NCBI RefSeq assembly: GCF_001428565.1
Contig: NZ_LMIA01000001.1
Span: forward strand, 519,612 to 583,611
Origin: Nocardioides sp. Root190
GTDB taxonomy: Bacteria; Actinomycetota; Actinomycetes; Propionibacteriales; Nocardioidaceae
Length of the DNA stretch: 64,000 nucleotides
Direction: 5' to 3'
Each line of letters opens with the position of its first letter. Within the stretch, counting starts at the first letter, position 1. Position numbers and translations under genes: made by a program. The notes beneath the pieces are model-generated. The model worked only from the letters and a program-made list of their open reading frames with translations, made no database searches and was not told the origin of the DNA. Below, piece after piece: positions 44,113 to 52,982 of this stretch.

Positions 44113-44739
44113 TCACCTGATCAGGTAGAGCAGCGGGAAGAGGACGAGCCACAGCAGGTCGACCATGTGCCAGTAGATGGCGCCACACTCGGCGAACTTG
44201 CGCTGGCCGGGGGTCAGCTTCGGTCGGCGCGCAGTGCGGATCAGGAACACCACGATGATCGCGCCGATGACGAGGTGCGCGAGGTGGATGCCGGTGAACA
44301 CGAAGTAGTACATGAAGAAGTCGTTCGTGCCGCCGTTGAAGCCCTCGTCGACGAGCAGGGTGTACTCCGTCGCCTTGATCGCGACGAAGCCGAACGCGGT
44401 GAGCAGGGTGAGCCCGAAGAGGCGGCTGGCCGCCGGCGTGCCGTCGCCGAGCCGGCGCAGGCCGTGGATGACGAAGAGCGATCCGGTGAGCAGCAGTGCG
44501 GTGTTGACGATGCCCAGCCACGGGTGCAGCTCGTGCTGCGCCGACGCGAACATCGCGGGATCCTCGCCGCGGGTGACCAGGATCGTGCCGAAGAACAGGG
44601 CGAACACCGCCATGTCGCCGAGGATGAAGACCCAGAGGCCCTCCTCCCCCGGGATCCGCTTGCCGTCGGCTCGCGGAGCGGGCGCCGCACGCGTCCCCTC
44701 GCGGGGGGCGTCGTCGACCGGTGCCGTCTCGATGCTCAC
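44113..44739 (-). CDS. Cytochrome c oxidase subunit III-like (NorE-like) membrane protein
   Basis: A 208-residue COX3-family protein with about five spans: GLWVFILGDMAVFALFFG, FTGIHLAHLVIGAI and CGAIYWHMVDLLWLVLFPLLY. COX3 does not bind heme or copper. GTG start overlaps the membrane-protein gene before it. As a pair with the COX4-like gene it recalls NorE-NorF, which support nitric oxide reductase, or an orphan accessory unit. Its place between mce operons and TetR-type sites suggests a role in lipid catabolism that is not known. Confidence 0.75.
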   Translation of the reverse strand: MSIETAPVDDAPREGTRAAPAPRADGKRIPGEEGLWVFILGDMAVFALFFGTILVTRGEDPAMFASAQHELHPWLGIVNTALLLTGSLFVIHGLRRLGDGTPAASRLFGLTLLTAFGFVAIKATEYTLLVDEGFNGGTNDFFMYYFVFTGIHLAHLVIGAIIVVFLIRTARRPKLTPGQRKFAECGAIYWHMVDLLWLVLFPLLYLIR

Positions 44740-45470
44740 GGGGCGCCCACGGCCTCGCGCGGGACGGCAGGGGCGTCCGGCGCTGCGCTGTCCGCCGGGG
44801 GGACCGCGCGCAGCAGCATGATCGAGGTCAGCAGGAACCAGCCACCGAAGAGGGCCGCCGCGAGCCAGAAGGACAGGAGCCCGTTCCAGGCGAACGGGCC
44901 GGTCTTGAAGAAGACCAGCAGGAACGCCGGCAGGAAGCAGAAGGCGGCCCAGAAGTTGAAGTAGCCGAACCAGCGCGGGAACGGCGGCTTCTCGCGGTCG
45001 TCACCCAGGATCGCGACGCCGAACGAGACCGCCTGGAGGATGGCCGGCGGGCCGTTCATGATGAAGGGCACCCAGGCCAGGTCGGTGAGCAGCTGGAGAA
45101 GGTCGGGGTCGCGCTCAGGCCGGAAGGCTGCGGCACCGAAGATCAGCACCGGCATCGAGATGGCGAAGAGCCCGCCGGCAGCGCCGATGACCTGGATGTT
45201 GGCCAGAGGCGAGAAGTCGCCCTCGATCTGCTTGATGTGGCAGGCGATCAGGGCTCCGAGCGGCACGGTGAAACCCGCACCGAAGAGCATGAGGACGGCG
45301 CCCAGCCGGATGCCGTTCGCGTTGTCGGCGTACATCTGCGCGATCTCGTCGGCCGTGTCGGCCGGCGAGAGCGGCGGCACCCACCCCGCAGCGAGCAGTC
45401 CTCCGAACAGGAGGATCACGAGCATGAACCCACAACTGGCACAGGCGATCTGAACAGGCCGCGACATCAT
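44736..45470 (-). CDS. Uncharacterised five- to six-span membrane protein (family N, member 1)
   Basis: A 244-residue membrane protein. It shares with the one at 47568 the pattern PP-x-TADEIAQMYADN, IEGDFSPLANIQVIG, AFRPERDP, QAVSFGVAILGDD, PRWFGYFNF and FKTGPFAWNG. ATG at 45470 with GGAGG 6 nt upstream. It starts the operon with the COX3- and COX4-like genes. I know no named family. Its gene is divergent from the hydrolase, with an AT-rich operator between. Confidence 0.65.
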   Translation of the reverse strand: MMSRPVQIACASCGFMLVILLFGGLLAAGWVPPLSPADTADEIAQMYADNANGIRLGAVLMLFGAGFTVPLGALIACHIKQIEGDFSPLANIQVIGAAGGLFAISMPVLIFGAAAFRPERDPDLLQLLTDLAWVPFIMNGPPAILQAVSFGVAILGDDREKPPFPRWFGYFNFWAAFCFLPAFLLVFFKTGPFAWNGLLSFWLAAALFGGWFLLTSIMLLRAVPPADSAAPDAPAVPREAVGAP

Positions 45471-45522
45471 CGGGGTCCTCCTTGACTCCGTCCGCCGGAC
45501 GGCGGGTGCAACATAACTTCGC

Positions 45523-45542
45523 TTTTTAGTTTAGAGTAGAAA
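45523..45542. promoter_or_regulatory. AT-rich operator, between 45470 and 45546 genes
   Basis: TTTTTAGTTTAGAGTAGAAA, in a GC-rich setting, has arms TTTTTA and TAGAAA (5 of 6 pairs). In the reverse direction its sequence aligns with the other AT-rich sites. It also contains TAGAGT (45532-45537), a possible -10 box for the rightward gene. Confidence 0.5.
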
Positions 45543-45545
45543 CTT

Positions 45546-46337
45546 GTGCAGGGGCAACCACTTCGAGGAATCGATGCACGCGACCACGTGCTGCTGCTGC
45601 ACGGGATGGGATGCAGTCCGTGGGTGTGGCGTGGCGTCACCGCCGCATTGCCCGGGCACCTCACACCCGTGGTCGCCACGATCGCGGGCCACCGCAACGG
45701 CACCCGCCTGGAGCGCCGGGCCGACCGCACCGCACCCGAGCAGATGGTCGACGACCTCGAGCGCCAGCTCGACGAGCTGGGCATCGCCCGGATCCACGTC
45801 GTGGGCAACTCCCTCGGCGGCTGGCTCGCACTGCGCCTCTCCGAACGCGGCCGAGCCCTCAGCGTCCTGTGCCTCGCCCCCGCCGGCGGCTGGCGACCGG
45901 GCTCGCTCGGCGAACGCCTGATCGTGTCCCGCTTCGTCATGGGACACCGGCTCTGCAAGCGCCTGGACCGCACGCCGAGGCTGCTCCGGTCCGCCGGGCT
46001 CCGCCGGGCCGTCATCTCCCCCGTCGCACACGACCCGTCCGGCGTCTCCTACGCCGACGCCGTCACCTTCGTGCGCGACCTCGCCGACTGCCAGGCCCTC
46101 CGCGCCGCGATCGGCCATGTCGAAGCACGCCAACTGGATGCGATCCTCCGCGTCGGCGCCCCCACCACGATCGCCTGGTCCGGTGAGGACAAGGTGCTGT
46201 CGGGCAAGTGGGCGCGCGAGGGCTTCCGTCACCTGCGGGCCGACGAGATCGACGTACCCGACGTGGGGCACCTGCCGATGCTGGACGACGCGTCCCTGGT
46301 GGCCCGCTTGATCACCGACTCAGCCACTCCTCGGTGA
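45546..46337 (+). CDS. Alpha/beta hydrolase
   Basis: A 263-residue alpha/beta hydrolase. Oxyanion motif LLLHGMG (17-22), nucleophile elbow GNSLGG (Ser89), acid in WSGEDKVL and His in VPDVGHLP. Substrate unknown; esters or ring-fission products are common in lipid clusters. GTG start at 45546 follows TAGAGT by 8 nt, so the mRNA may be leaderless. A family B palindrome follows its stop. Confidence 0.8.
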   Translation: MQGQPLRGIDARDHVLLLHGMGCSPWVWRGVTAALPGHLTPVVATIAGHRNGTRLERRADRTAPEQMVDDLERQLDELGIARIHVVGNSLGGWLALRLSERGRALSVLCLAPAGGWRPGSLGERLIVSRFVMGHRLCKRLDRTPRLLRSAGLRRAVISPVAHDPSGVSYADAVTFVRDLADCQALRAAIGHVEARQLDAILRVGAPTTIAWSGEDKVLSGKWAREGFRHLRADEIDVPDVGHLPMLDDASLVARLITDSATPR

Positions 46338-46341
46338 AGCG

Positions 46342-46465
46342 CGAAGTGTCAGGTTTTCTCCACCGAAGTGCGTGGGTCTCTCCGCCGAGATTCGGTCGTA
46401 CCGAGAAGACCGGACTCCTCGATGGAGAAAACCACGCACTTCGCGAGAGAGAACCACGCACTTCG
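46342..46465. repeat. Nested palindrome, family B copy 2
   Basis: A 124-bp element between convergent genes (hydrolase and LLM oxidoreductase). Left units CGAAGTGTCAGGTTTTCTCC and CGAAGTGCGTGGGTCTCTCC face right units GGAGAAAACCACGCACTTCG and GAGAACCACGCACTTCG. The centre has changed relative to copies 1 and 3, while the outer units are kept. Confidence 0.82.
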
Positions 46466-46477
46466 CGGTGATGCGGG

Positions 46478-47530
46478 TCAGCGGACCTCGGCGGCCAGCG
46501 CGGAGAGGCGACCGAGCTGGGCGACCCGGTCCTCGGGCGCAGCGGCCAGCGAGTTGAGGAGCAGGGTGCGCACCCCACCGTCCCAGAACTCCTGGAGCTG
46601 GCGGCGCACCGAGTCGTCGTCACCGATCAGGGTGATGGCCTCCACGAGCTCGGCGGGTACGGCGGCAGCGGCCTCGGACTTCTTGCCGGCGAGGTAGAGG
46701 TCCTGGATCTCCTTGGCCTCGGTCTCGTAGCCGTAGCGGCAGGCGAGCTGGTTGTAGAAGTTCTTGTCGCGCGCGCCCATGCCACCGATGTAGAGGGCGA
46801 GCTGGTTGCGGACGGACTGGATCGCCTCCGGCGGGGCCTCGTCGAGGTGGTAGTGGACCTGGAGCTGGATGTCGAGCTCGCCGAGGGACGCGTCGCGCTT
46901 GGCGAAGCCCTCCTCGAGCGCGTCGCCCCACGCCTGCTTCGCCTTGGACGGGTGGAAGAAGAGCGGCTGCCACCCGTTGGCGAGCTCGGCGACGAGCGCG
47001 ACGTTCTTCGGGCCGAGGGCCGCGACCGAGATCGGGATCTCCGGGCGCACCGGGTGGTTGATCAGCTTCAGCGGCTTGCCGAGGCCCGAACCGCCGTCCT
47101 CCTTGGTGAGCGGCACCGTGTAGTGCTTGCCGCGGAACTCGACCGGCTGGCGCTGCCACACCTGCCGGCAGACCTCGATCACCTCGCGGGTGCGGCCGAG
47201 CGGGGCGTCGTACTTCACGCCGTGGAAGCCCTCGATGACCTGCGGCCCGGAGGCGCCGAGGCCGAGGTTGAAGCGGCCGTCGGAGACGAAGTCCAGACCA
47301 GCGGCGGTCATCGCCGTCAGCGACGGGGTGCGCGTGTAGATCTGGAAGATGCTCGACATCAGCTCGAGCTTCTCGGTCTTGGCCGCGATGTAGCCGAGCT
47401 GGCTGACCGCGTCGAAGGAGTAGGCCTCGGCGACGGCGACCAGGTCCAGACCGTTGCGCTCGTACTCCTGGAGCAGCTCCACGGTCTCCGCGAAGCCGCC
47501 CGAGTAGTCGATGATCATTCCGAGGCGCAT
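46478..47530 (-). CDS. LLM-class F420-dependent oxidoreductase
   Basis: A 350-residue luciferase-like monooxygenase-fold enzyme. The N terminus MRLGMIIDYSGGFAETVELL and GLDLVAVAEAYSFDAVSQLGYIA are typical of F420-dependent members, as are GLGASGPQVIEGFHGV and ISVAALGPKNVALVAELANGW. It likely reduces or oxidises a lipid-type substrate with F420. The last gene of the leftward mce operon 2, 37 nt after the membrane protein. ATG at 47530. Confidence 0.85.
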   Translation of the reverse strand: MRLGMIIDYSGGFAETVELLQEYERNGLDLVAVAEAYSFDAVSQLGYIAAKTEKLELMSSIFQIYTRTPSLTAMTAAGLDFVSDGRFNLGLGASGPQVIEGFHGVKYDAPLGRTREVIEVCRQVWQRQPVEFRGKHYTVPLTKEDGGSGLGKPLKLINHPVRPEIPISVAALGPKNVALVAELANGWQPLFFHPSKAKQAWGDALEEGFAKRDASLGELDIQLQVHYHLDEAPPEAIQSVRNQLALYIGGMGARDKNFYNQLACRYGYETEAKEIQDLYLAGKKSEAAAAVPAELVEAITLIGDDDSVRRQLQEFWDGGVRTLLLNSLAAAPEDRVAQLGRLSALAAEVR

Positions 47531-47567
47531 GCTGCGTCCTTCTCTGTTGTCAGGGTGGTGGTGGTGT

Positions 47568-48335
47568 TCATCCTGCAGCAACGGCGAGGTCCTCGGCCTC
47601 GAGGCGGTGCAGCGCCTTCCAGGTGAACCACGTGCCCAGGGCCGTGAAGACGAAGAACTCGACGAACACCACCCAGAAGCTGATCCCACCGTGCCAGGCG
47701 AACAAGCCGGTCTTGACGAACGGCATCACCGTCAGCGGGACGTAGCAGAACGCCGTGAAGAAGGAGAGGTAGGCGAACCAGCGCGGATAGAGTGAGACCG
47801 TACGACGGTCACGCAGGATCGCGACGCCGATCGCCACGCTCTGCAGGGCCGAGCAGACGAAGGTCGTGTCGAAGAACATCCAGCCGAAGTCGTACAACGT
47901 CTGGACCATCTCCGGGGAGCGCTCCTCGACCCGGAAGGACGCGGTGATCCAGATGGTGGCGGGGACGAACGTGACCAGTCCGGTCAGCAGTCCGCCGATC
48001 ACCTGGATCCCGGCGAGCGGACCCATCGGACCCTCGATCCGACCGATCACCTTGGAGATCGCAACACTCCACGTGACGTAGAACGGGCCGGCGAAGGCCA
48101 TCATCACCATGCCGAGGGTGAGTCCGGTCTGGTGGTCGACGAAGTACGCGTGGATCTCGTTGGCGGTCCAGTCCTCGCCCGGCGGCGGCCAGAAGCCTGC
48201 GAACACGGCGAAGCCGAGCAGGCCGAAGACCACGTAGCTCCCCACGAGCAGGAGCGCGACGCGCAGCGTCACGTAGTCGCCGCGGATGCTCGCGGGGTCG
48301 GCGTCGACGGTGCCGCGGTGATCAGTGAGCGTCAT
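47568..48335 (-). CDS. Uncharacterised five- to six-span membrane protein (family N, member 2)
   Basis: A 255-residue paralog of the protein at 44736. Shared blocks: PPPGEDWTANEIHAYFVD, IEGPMGPLAGIQVIG, SFRVEERSPEMVQTLYD, QSVAIGVAILRD, PRWFAYLSF and KTGLFAWHGGISFW. It follows MceF2 by 27 nt, so it belongs to mce operon 2. One paralog in this operon and one divergent from an AT-rich site suggest a function tied to Mce import. Confidence 0.68.
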   Translation of the reverse strand: MTLTDHRGTVDADPASIRGDYVTLRVALLLVGSYVVFGLLGFAVFAGFWPPPGEDWTANEIHAYFVDHQTGLTLGMVMMAFAGPFYVTWSVAISKVIGRIEGPMGPLAGIQVIGGLLTGLVTFVPATIWITASFRVEERSPEMVQTLYDFGWMFFDTTFVCSALQSVAIGVAILRDRRTVSLYPRWFAYLSFFTAFCYVPLTVMPFVKTGLFAWHGGISFWVVFVEFFVFTALGTWFTWKALHRLEAEDLAVAAG

Positions 48336-48362
48336 CGCTCCTCCTCGGTTCGGGGTCGGGGA

Positions 48363-49529
48363 TCAGCACTTGGTGGCGTCGCCCTCGCGGCGGCTCGGGT
48401 CGGCCGGGCAGGGGATGTTGCGGGCTCCGCGCACACCGCGGGGGTCGCTGGCGGACTCCTTGCAGAACACCAGCGGTGAGGTGCGTGTCGAGAAGTCGAA
48501 CGGCGAGGCCCACTGCTTGGCGGGCACGAAACCCTTGACGCACTCCGGTGGCTTGTCGGCGTTGGCCAGGGTGAGCCGTACGGCGTTCATGTCGATCGCC
48601 GGGATCGTGGCCGACTGGACCGTGGCGACGGCGAGCGGGTAGTCGCTGAGGATCTGTGCGAGATAGCTGTCGTAGGTGCGGAGCACCCCCACGACCGGGT
48701 TGGTGCGGGCCAGCAGGACAGGCAGTGAGACGGACAGGTCGTCGATGAACGCCAGCGTCTCGTCGCTGAACCCCGGCCCCGCGGCGAGCAGCGCACGCAG
48801 GTCGCCGTCGCCGGCCCGGAGCTCGGCCGTGACCTGGTCGAGGTTGTGGGTCAGCCGGGTGATGGCGTCGGCCTCGCCGTTGATCGTGCCGAGCACCGGT
48901 CCGATGTCGCGCACCAGGTCGGCGGTCGGCTCGAAGTTCGCGTCCGCGGTGTCGATGAGGTCAGAGCCGCTGTCCAGCAGAGCCTGCAGGTCGCCGGCCC
49001 GGCCGGCGAAGGCCTGACCACCCTCGTCGATCAGGGCAGACAGCTTCTCCTCGTCGAGGCTGGAGACGAGCGACTGGACGTTGTCGAGCACCGGCCCGAT
49101 CTCCACGGGGTACGACGTCCGGTCGGTCCCGATCCGGTCGCCGTCCGCCAGCGGCCCGTCCCCGTCGTCGACGCCTGAGGGCACGAGGGAGACGTACTGC
49201 TCCCCCACCGCGGAACGGCTGTGGATCTCGGCGGTGACCGTGGAGGGCACGTCGACGTCGTCGACCAGGCTCAGTGTCGCGACCAGCCTGTCGCCGGCGA
49301 GCTCCATGCCCTTGACCTTGCCCACCGGGTGGCCGAGGTAGGTCACCTCGGCACCGGGATAGAGGCCGGCGCCCTGCTCGAACTCCACGGCCACGGTGTG
49401 GCGACCGATCCCGAGCTGCTCGGGAACGCGCAGGAAGGAGACCGCCAGGACCACGGCGCCGATCACGGCCGCGATGGAGAAGGCGATCAGCTGCTTCCTG
49501 ATGATCGGTGCAGCGCCCTTGAGGATCAT
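48363..49529 (-). CDS. mceF: Mce protein, sixth of operon 2 (MceF position)
   Basis: A 388-residue Mce protein with anchor KQLIAFSIAAVIGAVVLAVSFL and MCE domain YPGAEVTYLGHPVGKVKGM. The last 30 residues hold three cysteines (VFCKES, IPCPAD, TKC-end). ATG overlaps MceE2 (ATGA). Confidence 0.87.
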   Translation of the reverse strand: MILKGAAPIIRKQLIAFSIAAVIGAVVLAVSFLRVPEQLGIGRHTVAVEFEQGAGLYPGAEVTYLGHPVGKVKGMELAGDRLVATLSLVDDVDVPSTVTAEIHSRSAVGEQYVSLVPSGVDDGDGPLADGDRIGTDRTSYPVEIGPVLDNVQSLVSSLDEEKLSALIDEGGQAFAGRAGDLQALLDSGSDLIDTADANFEPTADLVRDIGPVLGTINGEADAITRLTHNLDQVTAELRAGDGDLRALLAAGPGFSDETLAFIDDLSVSLPVLLARTNPVVGVLRTYDSYLAQILSDYPLAVATVQSATIPAIDMNAVRLTLANADKPPECVKGFVPAKQWASPFDFSTRTSPLVFCKESASDPRGVRGARNIPCPADPSRREGDATKC

Positions 49530-50812
49530 CGTCCGCCTCCCAGAAGTCCGCCGAGGAGGCCCTCGAGGCCCTTGCCGATGTCGCCGCTGCTACCGGGGAC
49601 CTTGTCGGCGCCTCCTGGGGCGCCCTTGGCGGCTCCGGATCTCGTGCCCCCGGGCTCGGCGGAGCCAGAGTTGGTGGCGCCCGCCTTGACGCCGCCGAGC
49701 AGACCGTTGAGCAGGCCGGTGACACCGGGCAGCAGCCCTCCGAGCAGCTTGCCCAGGTCGGGGATCCCGGGCAGCCCGGGGATCCCGATCGAGCCGTCGG
49801 GCCTGATGAATCCGTTGAGCAGCGCGGAGTTCGTGAGGTCCAGCATCAGCGTGAGGTTGCAGTAGGAGCTGCGGCACGCGTTCTTCACCGTCTCCGGCGC
49901 GAACGGGAAGGTCACGGCGAAGCCGAGCGCGGAGACCGCCGAGTTGCCGGCAGCCTTGATCGACTCGAGCACCGGCGCGACGTCGCGCAGGTTGGCGAGG
50001 AGATCCTCCTTCACCCGTCCGACGAGCGGCGTCGCGACATCGCTGAGCCGGGTCAGCGCGGTGAGCGCCTTGGTGAGATCGGGCCGGTTCCGCGCCAGGA
50101 CCTCGAGGGCCGGGCCGAGCTCGTCGAGGGCACCGGTCAGGACGTTGCGGTCCTTGGCGAAGCGCTCGGAGAGGCGGGCGACGTCGTTGACCGCGGCGAG
50201 GATGTCCTCACGCTGGCCGTCCAGGGTCCCGACGAACGAGTCCAGTCGGGGCAGCAGCGCCGCCACCGCGCGGTCGTTGCCGCCCAGCACCCGGTTGAGC
50301 TCGGTGGTGATCGTCGCCAGCTGCTCGAGACCACCGCCGTTCAGCGCGAGCGAGGCCGCTGACAGCACCTGCTCCGTCGACGGATACGCCTGGCCACGCT
50401 CCAGCGGGATCCGGTCGCCGCTGCGGAGTTCACCCTCGGCCTTCACCGGGGAGATGAGCTCGACGAACGCGGCGCCGAGCAGGGTGTTGACCCCGACCTT
50501 CGCGACGGCGTTGGCAGGCAGCTCGACGTCCGGCTCGAGGCTGAGCTCGGCGACGGCGTGCCACTTCTCGGCCCGGACCTCGGTGACCGTGCCGACCGTG
50601 ATGTCGTCCACCTTCACCTGCGCGTTGGTCGTCAGGGTGCCGACGTCGGGGAGCTCGACGGTGAGCTTCAACCCGTCGTCGCCCGTGCCCTTGCCACCCG
50701 GCAACGTCATCGAGTCGATGCCGTCGAAGCGGCAGCCCGAGAGCAGGACGAGCAGTGCGACCGCGAGCAGGAGCGCCGTACGGCGGACGCCCGCGCCAGC
50801 GACGGCACTCAT
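49526..50812 (-). CDS. mceE: Mce lipoprotein, fifth of operon 2 (MceE/LprK position)
   Basis: A 428-residue Mce protein with a lipobox LLSGC (Cys27) after the signal segment ALLLAVALLVLLSG, so it should be lipidated. The MCE domain has NAQVKVDDITVGTVTEVRAE. The C-terminal 100 residues contain repeated LLGGLL, LLNGLLGG and GLEGLLGGLLGGG. ATG 50812 overlaps MceD2 (ATGA). Operon 1 lacks such a lipoprotein. Confidence 0.9.
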   Translation of the reverse strand: MSAVAGAGVRRTALLLAVALLVLLSGCRFDGIDSMTLPGGKGTGDDGLKLTVELPDVGTLTTNAQVKVDDITVGTVTEVRAEKWHAVAELSLEPDVELPANAVAKVGVNTLLGAAFVELISPVKAEGELRSGDRIPLERGQAYPSTEQVLSAASLALNGGGLEQLATITTELNRVLGGNDRAVAALLPRLDSFVGTLDGQREDILAAVNDVARLSERFAKDRNVLTGALDELGPALEVLARNRPDLTKALTALTRLSDVATPLVGRVKEDLLANLRDVAPVLESIKAAGNSAVSALGFAVTFPFAPETVKNACRSSYCNLTLMLDLTNSALLNGFIRPDGSIGIPGLPGIPDLGKLLGGLLPGVTGLLNGLLGGVKAGATNSGSAEPGGTRSGAAKGAPGGADKVPGSSGDIGKGLEGLLGGLLGGGR

Positions 50813-51960
50813 GACGCACCCCCGGCGATCAGCAGGAGCAGCGCATCGAGCAGCTTCTGCGACTGCGGGTTGTCGACGACCTGGCCGAGCAGGTCTCCGA
50901 GGAGGTTGTTGCACAGCTTCTCCGCTCCGGCCTCGTCGGCGCCCGCGACCCCACCGACCGCGCCACAGATCAGCGACCCCGGTGAGTGGATGTTCGCGGC
51001 GTTGAGGTTGACGGCGACCGCGTTCTGGCCCTCGTGGTACGACTCGGTCAGGTTCGCCAGCGCATTGGGCGCGACGTGGAGGATCTGGGCGAGGTCACCC
51101 TGTTGCTTGTTGACCACCTGGACCAGGTCGGACAGACGCGTCACCGCCGTGTCCAGGCCCTTCCGGTTGCCCTTGATGAAGGCTTCGACGTCGACCACGG
51201 CACCGCTGAGGTTGCGCAGCGCGCTGCGGACCAGCAGCTTGTCGTCCACCAGGACGGCCGAGACCGCATCGAGGTTGCGGATGAACTTCTTCATCTGGCC
51301 GTCGCTCTCGGCGAGGGCCTCGACGAAGACCTGGAGGTTGCGGACCACGCCGAAGGCATCGTCGCCGCCGCTGTCCAGGACGCCCACCGCGTTCGACAGG
51401 TCCTTGATCGTCTGGTTGATCGTCGCGCCCTGACCGTCGAGGGCCGTCGCACCGGCGTCCACCAGGTCGGACAGGGCGCCGTTCTCGTTGGCACCGCGCG
51501 GGCCGAGCGCTTCGGCGAGACCGTTGAGCTGTTCCTTGATCTCGTCCCACTCCACGGGTACGGCGGTGTCCTCGAGCTGGATCGTGGCGCCGTCGGCCAT
51601 GACCGCCCCGCCGTCGTACCTCGGCGTGAGCTGGAGGTAGCGGCTGCTGACCAGGGAGGGTGCCACGATGATCGCCTTCGCATCGGCGGGGATCTTGACG
51701 TCGCCGTCGACGTGGAAGGCGACCCGCACGCGGGTGCCCTCGGGCTCGATGTCGTCGATCTTGCCGACGGGTACGCCGAGCACCCGCACCTCGTCGCCGG
51801 CGTAGATGCCGTCGGTGCTGGGGAACCAGGCGACCAGGTCGGTGCGGCCCTTGTCGCGGAAGCCCACGGTCAGGACCAGCACCGCGAGGATCGCCAGGAC
51901 CAGCAGGATGCGCATCCGCGGTGAGGCGAGCACGTGCTTGATCGCGTTGTTGCCGGTCAT
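50809..51960 (-). CDS. mceD: Mce protein, fourth of operon 2 (MceD position)
   Basis: A 383-residue Mce protein with anchor RILLVLAILAVLVLTVGF and MCE domain YAGDEVRVLGVPVGKIDDIE. The C terminus includes CGAVGGVAGADEAGAEKLC, a Cys pair. ATG 51960 overlaps MceC2. Confidence 0.87.
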   Translation of the reverse strand: MTGNNAIKHVLASPRMRILLVLAILAVLVLTVGFRDKGRTDLVAWFPSTDGIYAGDEVRVLGVPVGKIDDIEPEGTRVRVAFHVDGDVKIPADAKAIIVAPSLVSSRYLQLTPRYDGGAVMADGATIQLEDTAVPVEWDEIKEQLNGLAEALGPRGANENGALSDLVDAGATALDGQGATINQTIKDLSNAVGVLDSGGDDAFGVVRNLQVFVEALAESDGQMKKFIRNLDAVSAVLVDDKLLVRSALRNLSGAVVDVEAFIKGNRKGLDTAVTRLSDLVQVVNKQQGDLAQILHVAPNALANLTESYHEGQNAVAVNLNAANIHSPGSLICGAVGGVAGADEAGAEKLCNNLLGDLLGQVVDNPQSQKLLDALLLLIAGGAS

Positions 51961-52982
51961 CGGGCACCTCCGCCGAGCAGGTCGGTCAGGTCGAGACCGA
52001 GGCCGAGCTCCTTCAGGTCGGGCTGGAGCAGGTTGCCGGGCAGCAGGTTCTGGAGGTAGGCGGAGAAGAACTCGCCGCTCGAGACGACCTCGCCCAGGCC
52101 GGTCGCGTAGACCGCCATCCCGCTGAGCGTCTTGCTGATGTTGGACTTGTTGGCCTGCAGCGTGCCGATCACGGTGTTGAGCTCCTCGAGGGCCGGACCG
52201 ATCGTGTCCTTGTTGTCGGCCACCAGGCCGCGCAGCTCGGTGGCCATCGCGGAGAGATTCGTCAGCAGCGCGGTGATGTCCTCGCGACGCTTCAGCAGCT
52301 CGGTGAACAGGACGTTGCCGTCCTTCATCAACGCGGTCAGGTCACCGCTGCGGTCGGCGAGCACGTCGCTGAACCCCTCGGCGTTGTCGAGCAGGCTGCG
52401 CAACGAGTCGTCGCGACTGCTGATCGTCTTCGACAGCCGGCTCATGCCCGTGATCGCGCCGCTCAGCTCGGGGGTCGCCCCCTCGAGGGTGCTCGCCACC
52501 GTCTCCAGCGCCGTCGCGACCGTGTCGACGTCGATCTCCTCGGTCTCCTGCTGGAGGTCCGTGAGGGCGTCGTTGACGTCGTACGGCACCGTCGCTCGCT
52601 CCATCGGGATCCGGGCGCCGTCGGCGAGGGATCCCGTGCCGCGCGACGTCAGCACCAGCGCCTTGTCGCCGAGCACCGTCTCGACACTGACCGCCGCAGC
52701 CGTCTCGCTGCCGAGCTCGATGCCGGTGTCGGTCACCGCGAACTCGACGAGCACGCCCTTGCCCTCGAGCGTGACGTTGCCGACGCGACCGACCGTGAGG
52801 CCGCTGACGCGGACCGGGTCACCCTGCTTGATGCCGGCCGCCTCCGGCAGCAGCACGCTGTACTTGCTGCCGAACATGCCCACGATGCCGTTGATGTTGA
52901 GCACCACGAGGACCATGACGGCCAGCCAGACGACGACCACCACCCCGAGGGGAAGCGAGTTGCGTTCGCGGAACATCTTCAT
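51957..52982 (-). CDS. mceC: Mce protein, third of operon 2 (MceC position)
   Basis: A 341-residue Mce protein with anchor LPLGVVVVVWLAVMVLVVLNI and MCE domain KQGDPVRVSGLTVGRVGNVT. I use ATG 52982, which overlaps the MceB2 stop (ATGA), not the GTG 9 nt earlier. Confidence 0.87.
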   Translation of the reverse strand: MKMFRERNSLPLGVVVVVWLAVMVLVVLNINGIVGMFGSKYSVLLPEAAGIKQGDPVRVSGLTVGRVGNVTLEGKGVLVEFAVTDTGIELGSETAAAVSVETVLGDKALVLTSRGTGSLADGARIPMERATVPYDVNDALTDLQQETEEIDVDTVATALETVASTLEGATPELSGAITGMSRLSKTISSRDDSLRSLLDNAEGFSDVLADRSGDLTALMKDGNVLFTELLKRREDITALLTNLSAMATELRGLVADNKDTIGPALEELNTVIGTLQANKSNISKTLSGMAVYATGLGEVVSSGEFFSAYLQNLLPGNLLQPDLKELGLGLDLTDLLGGGAR

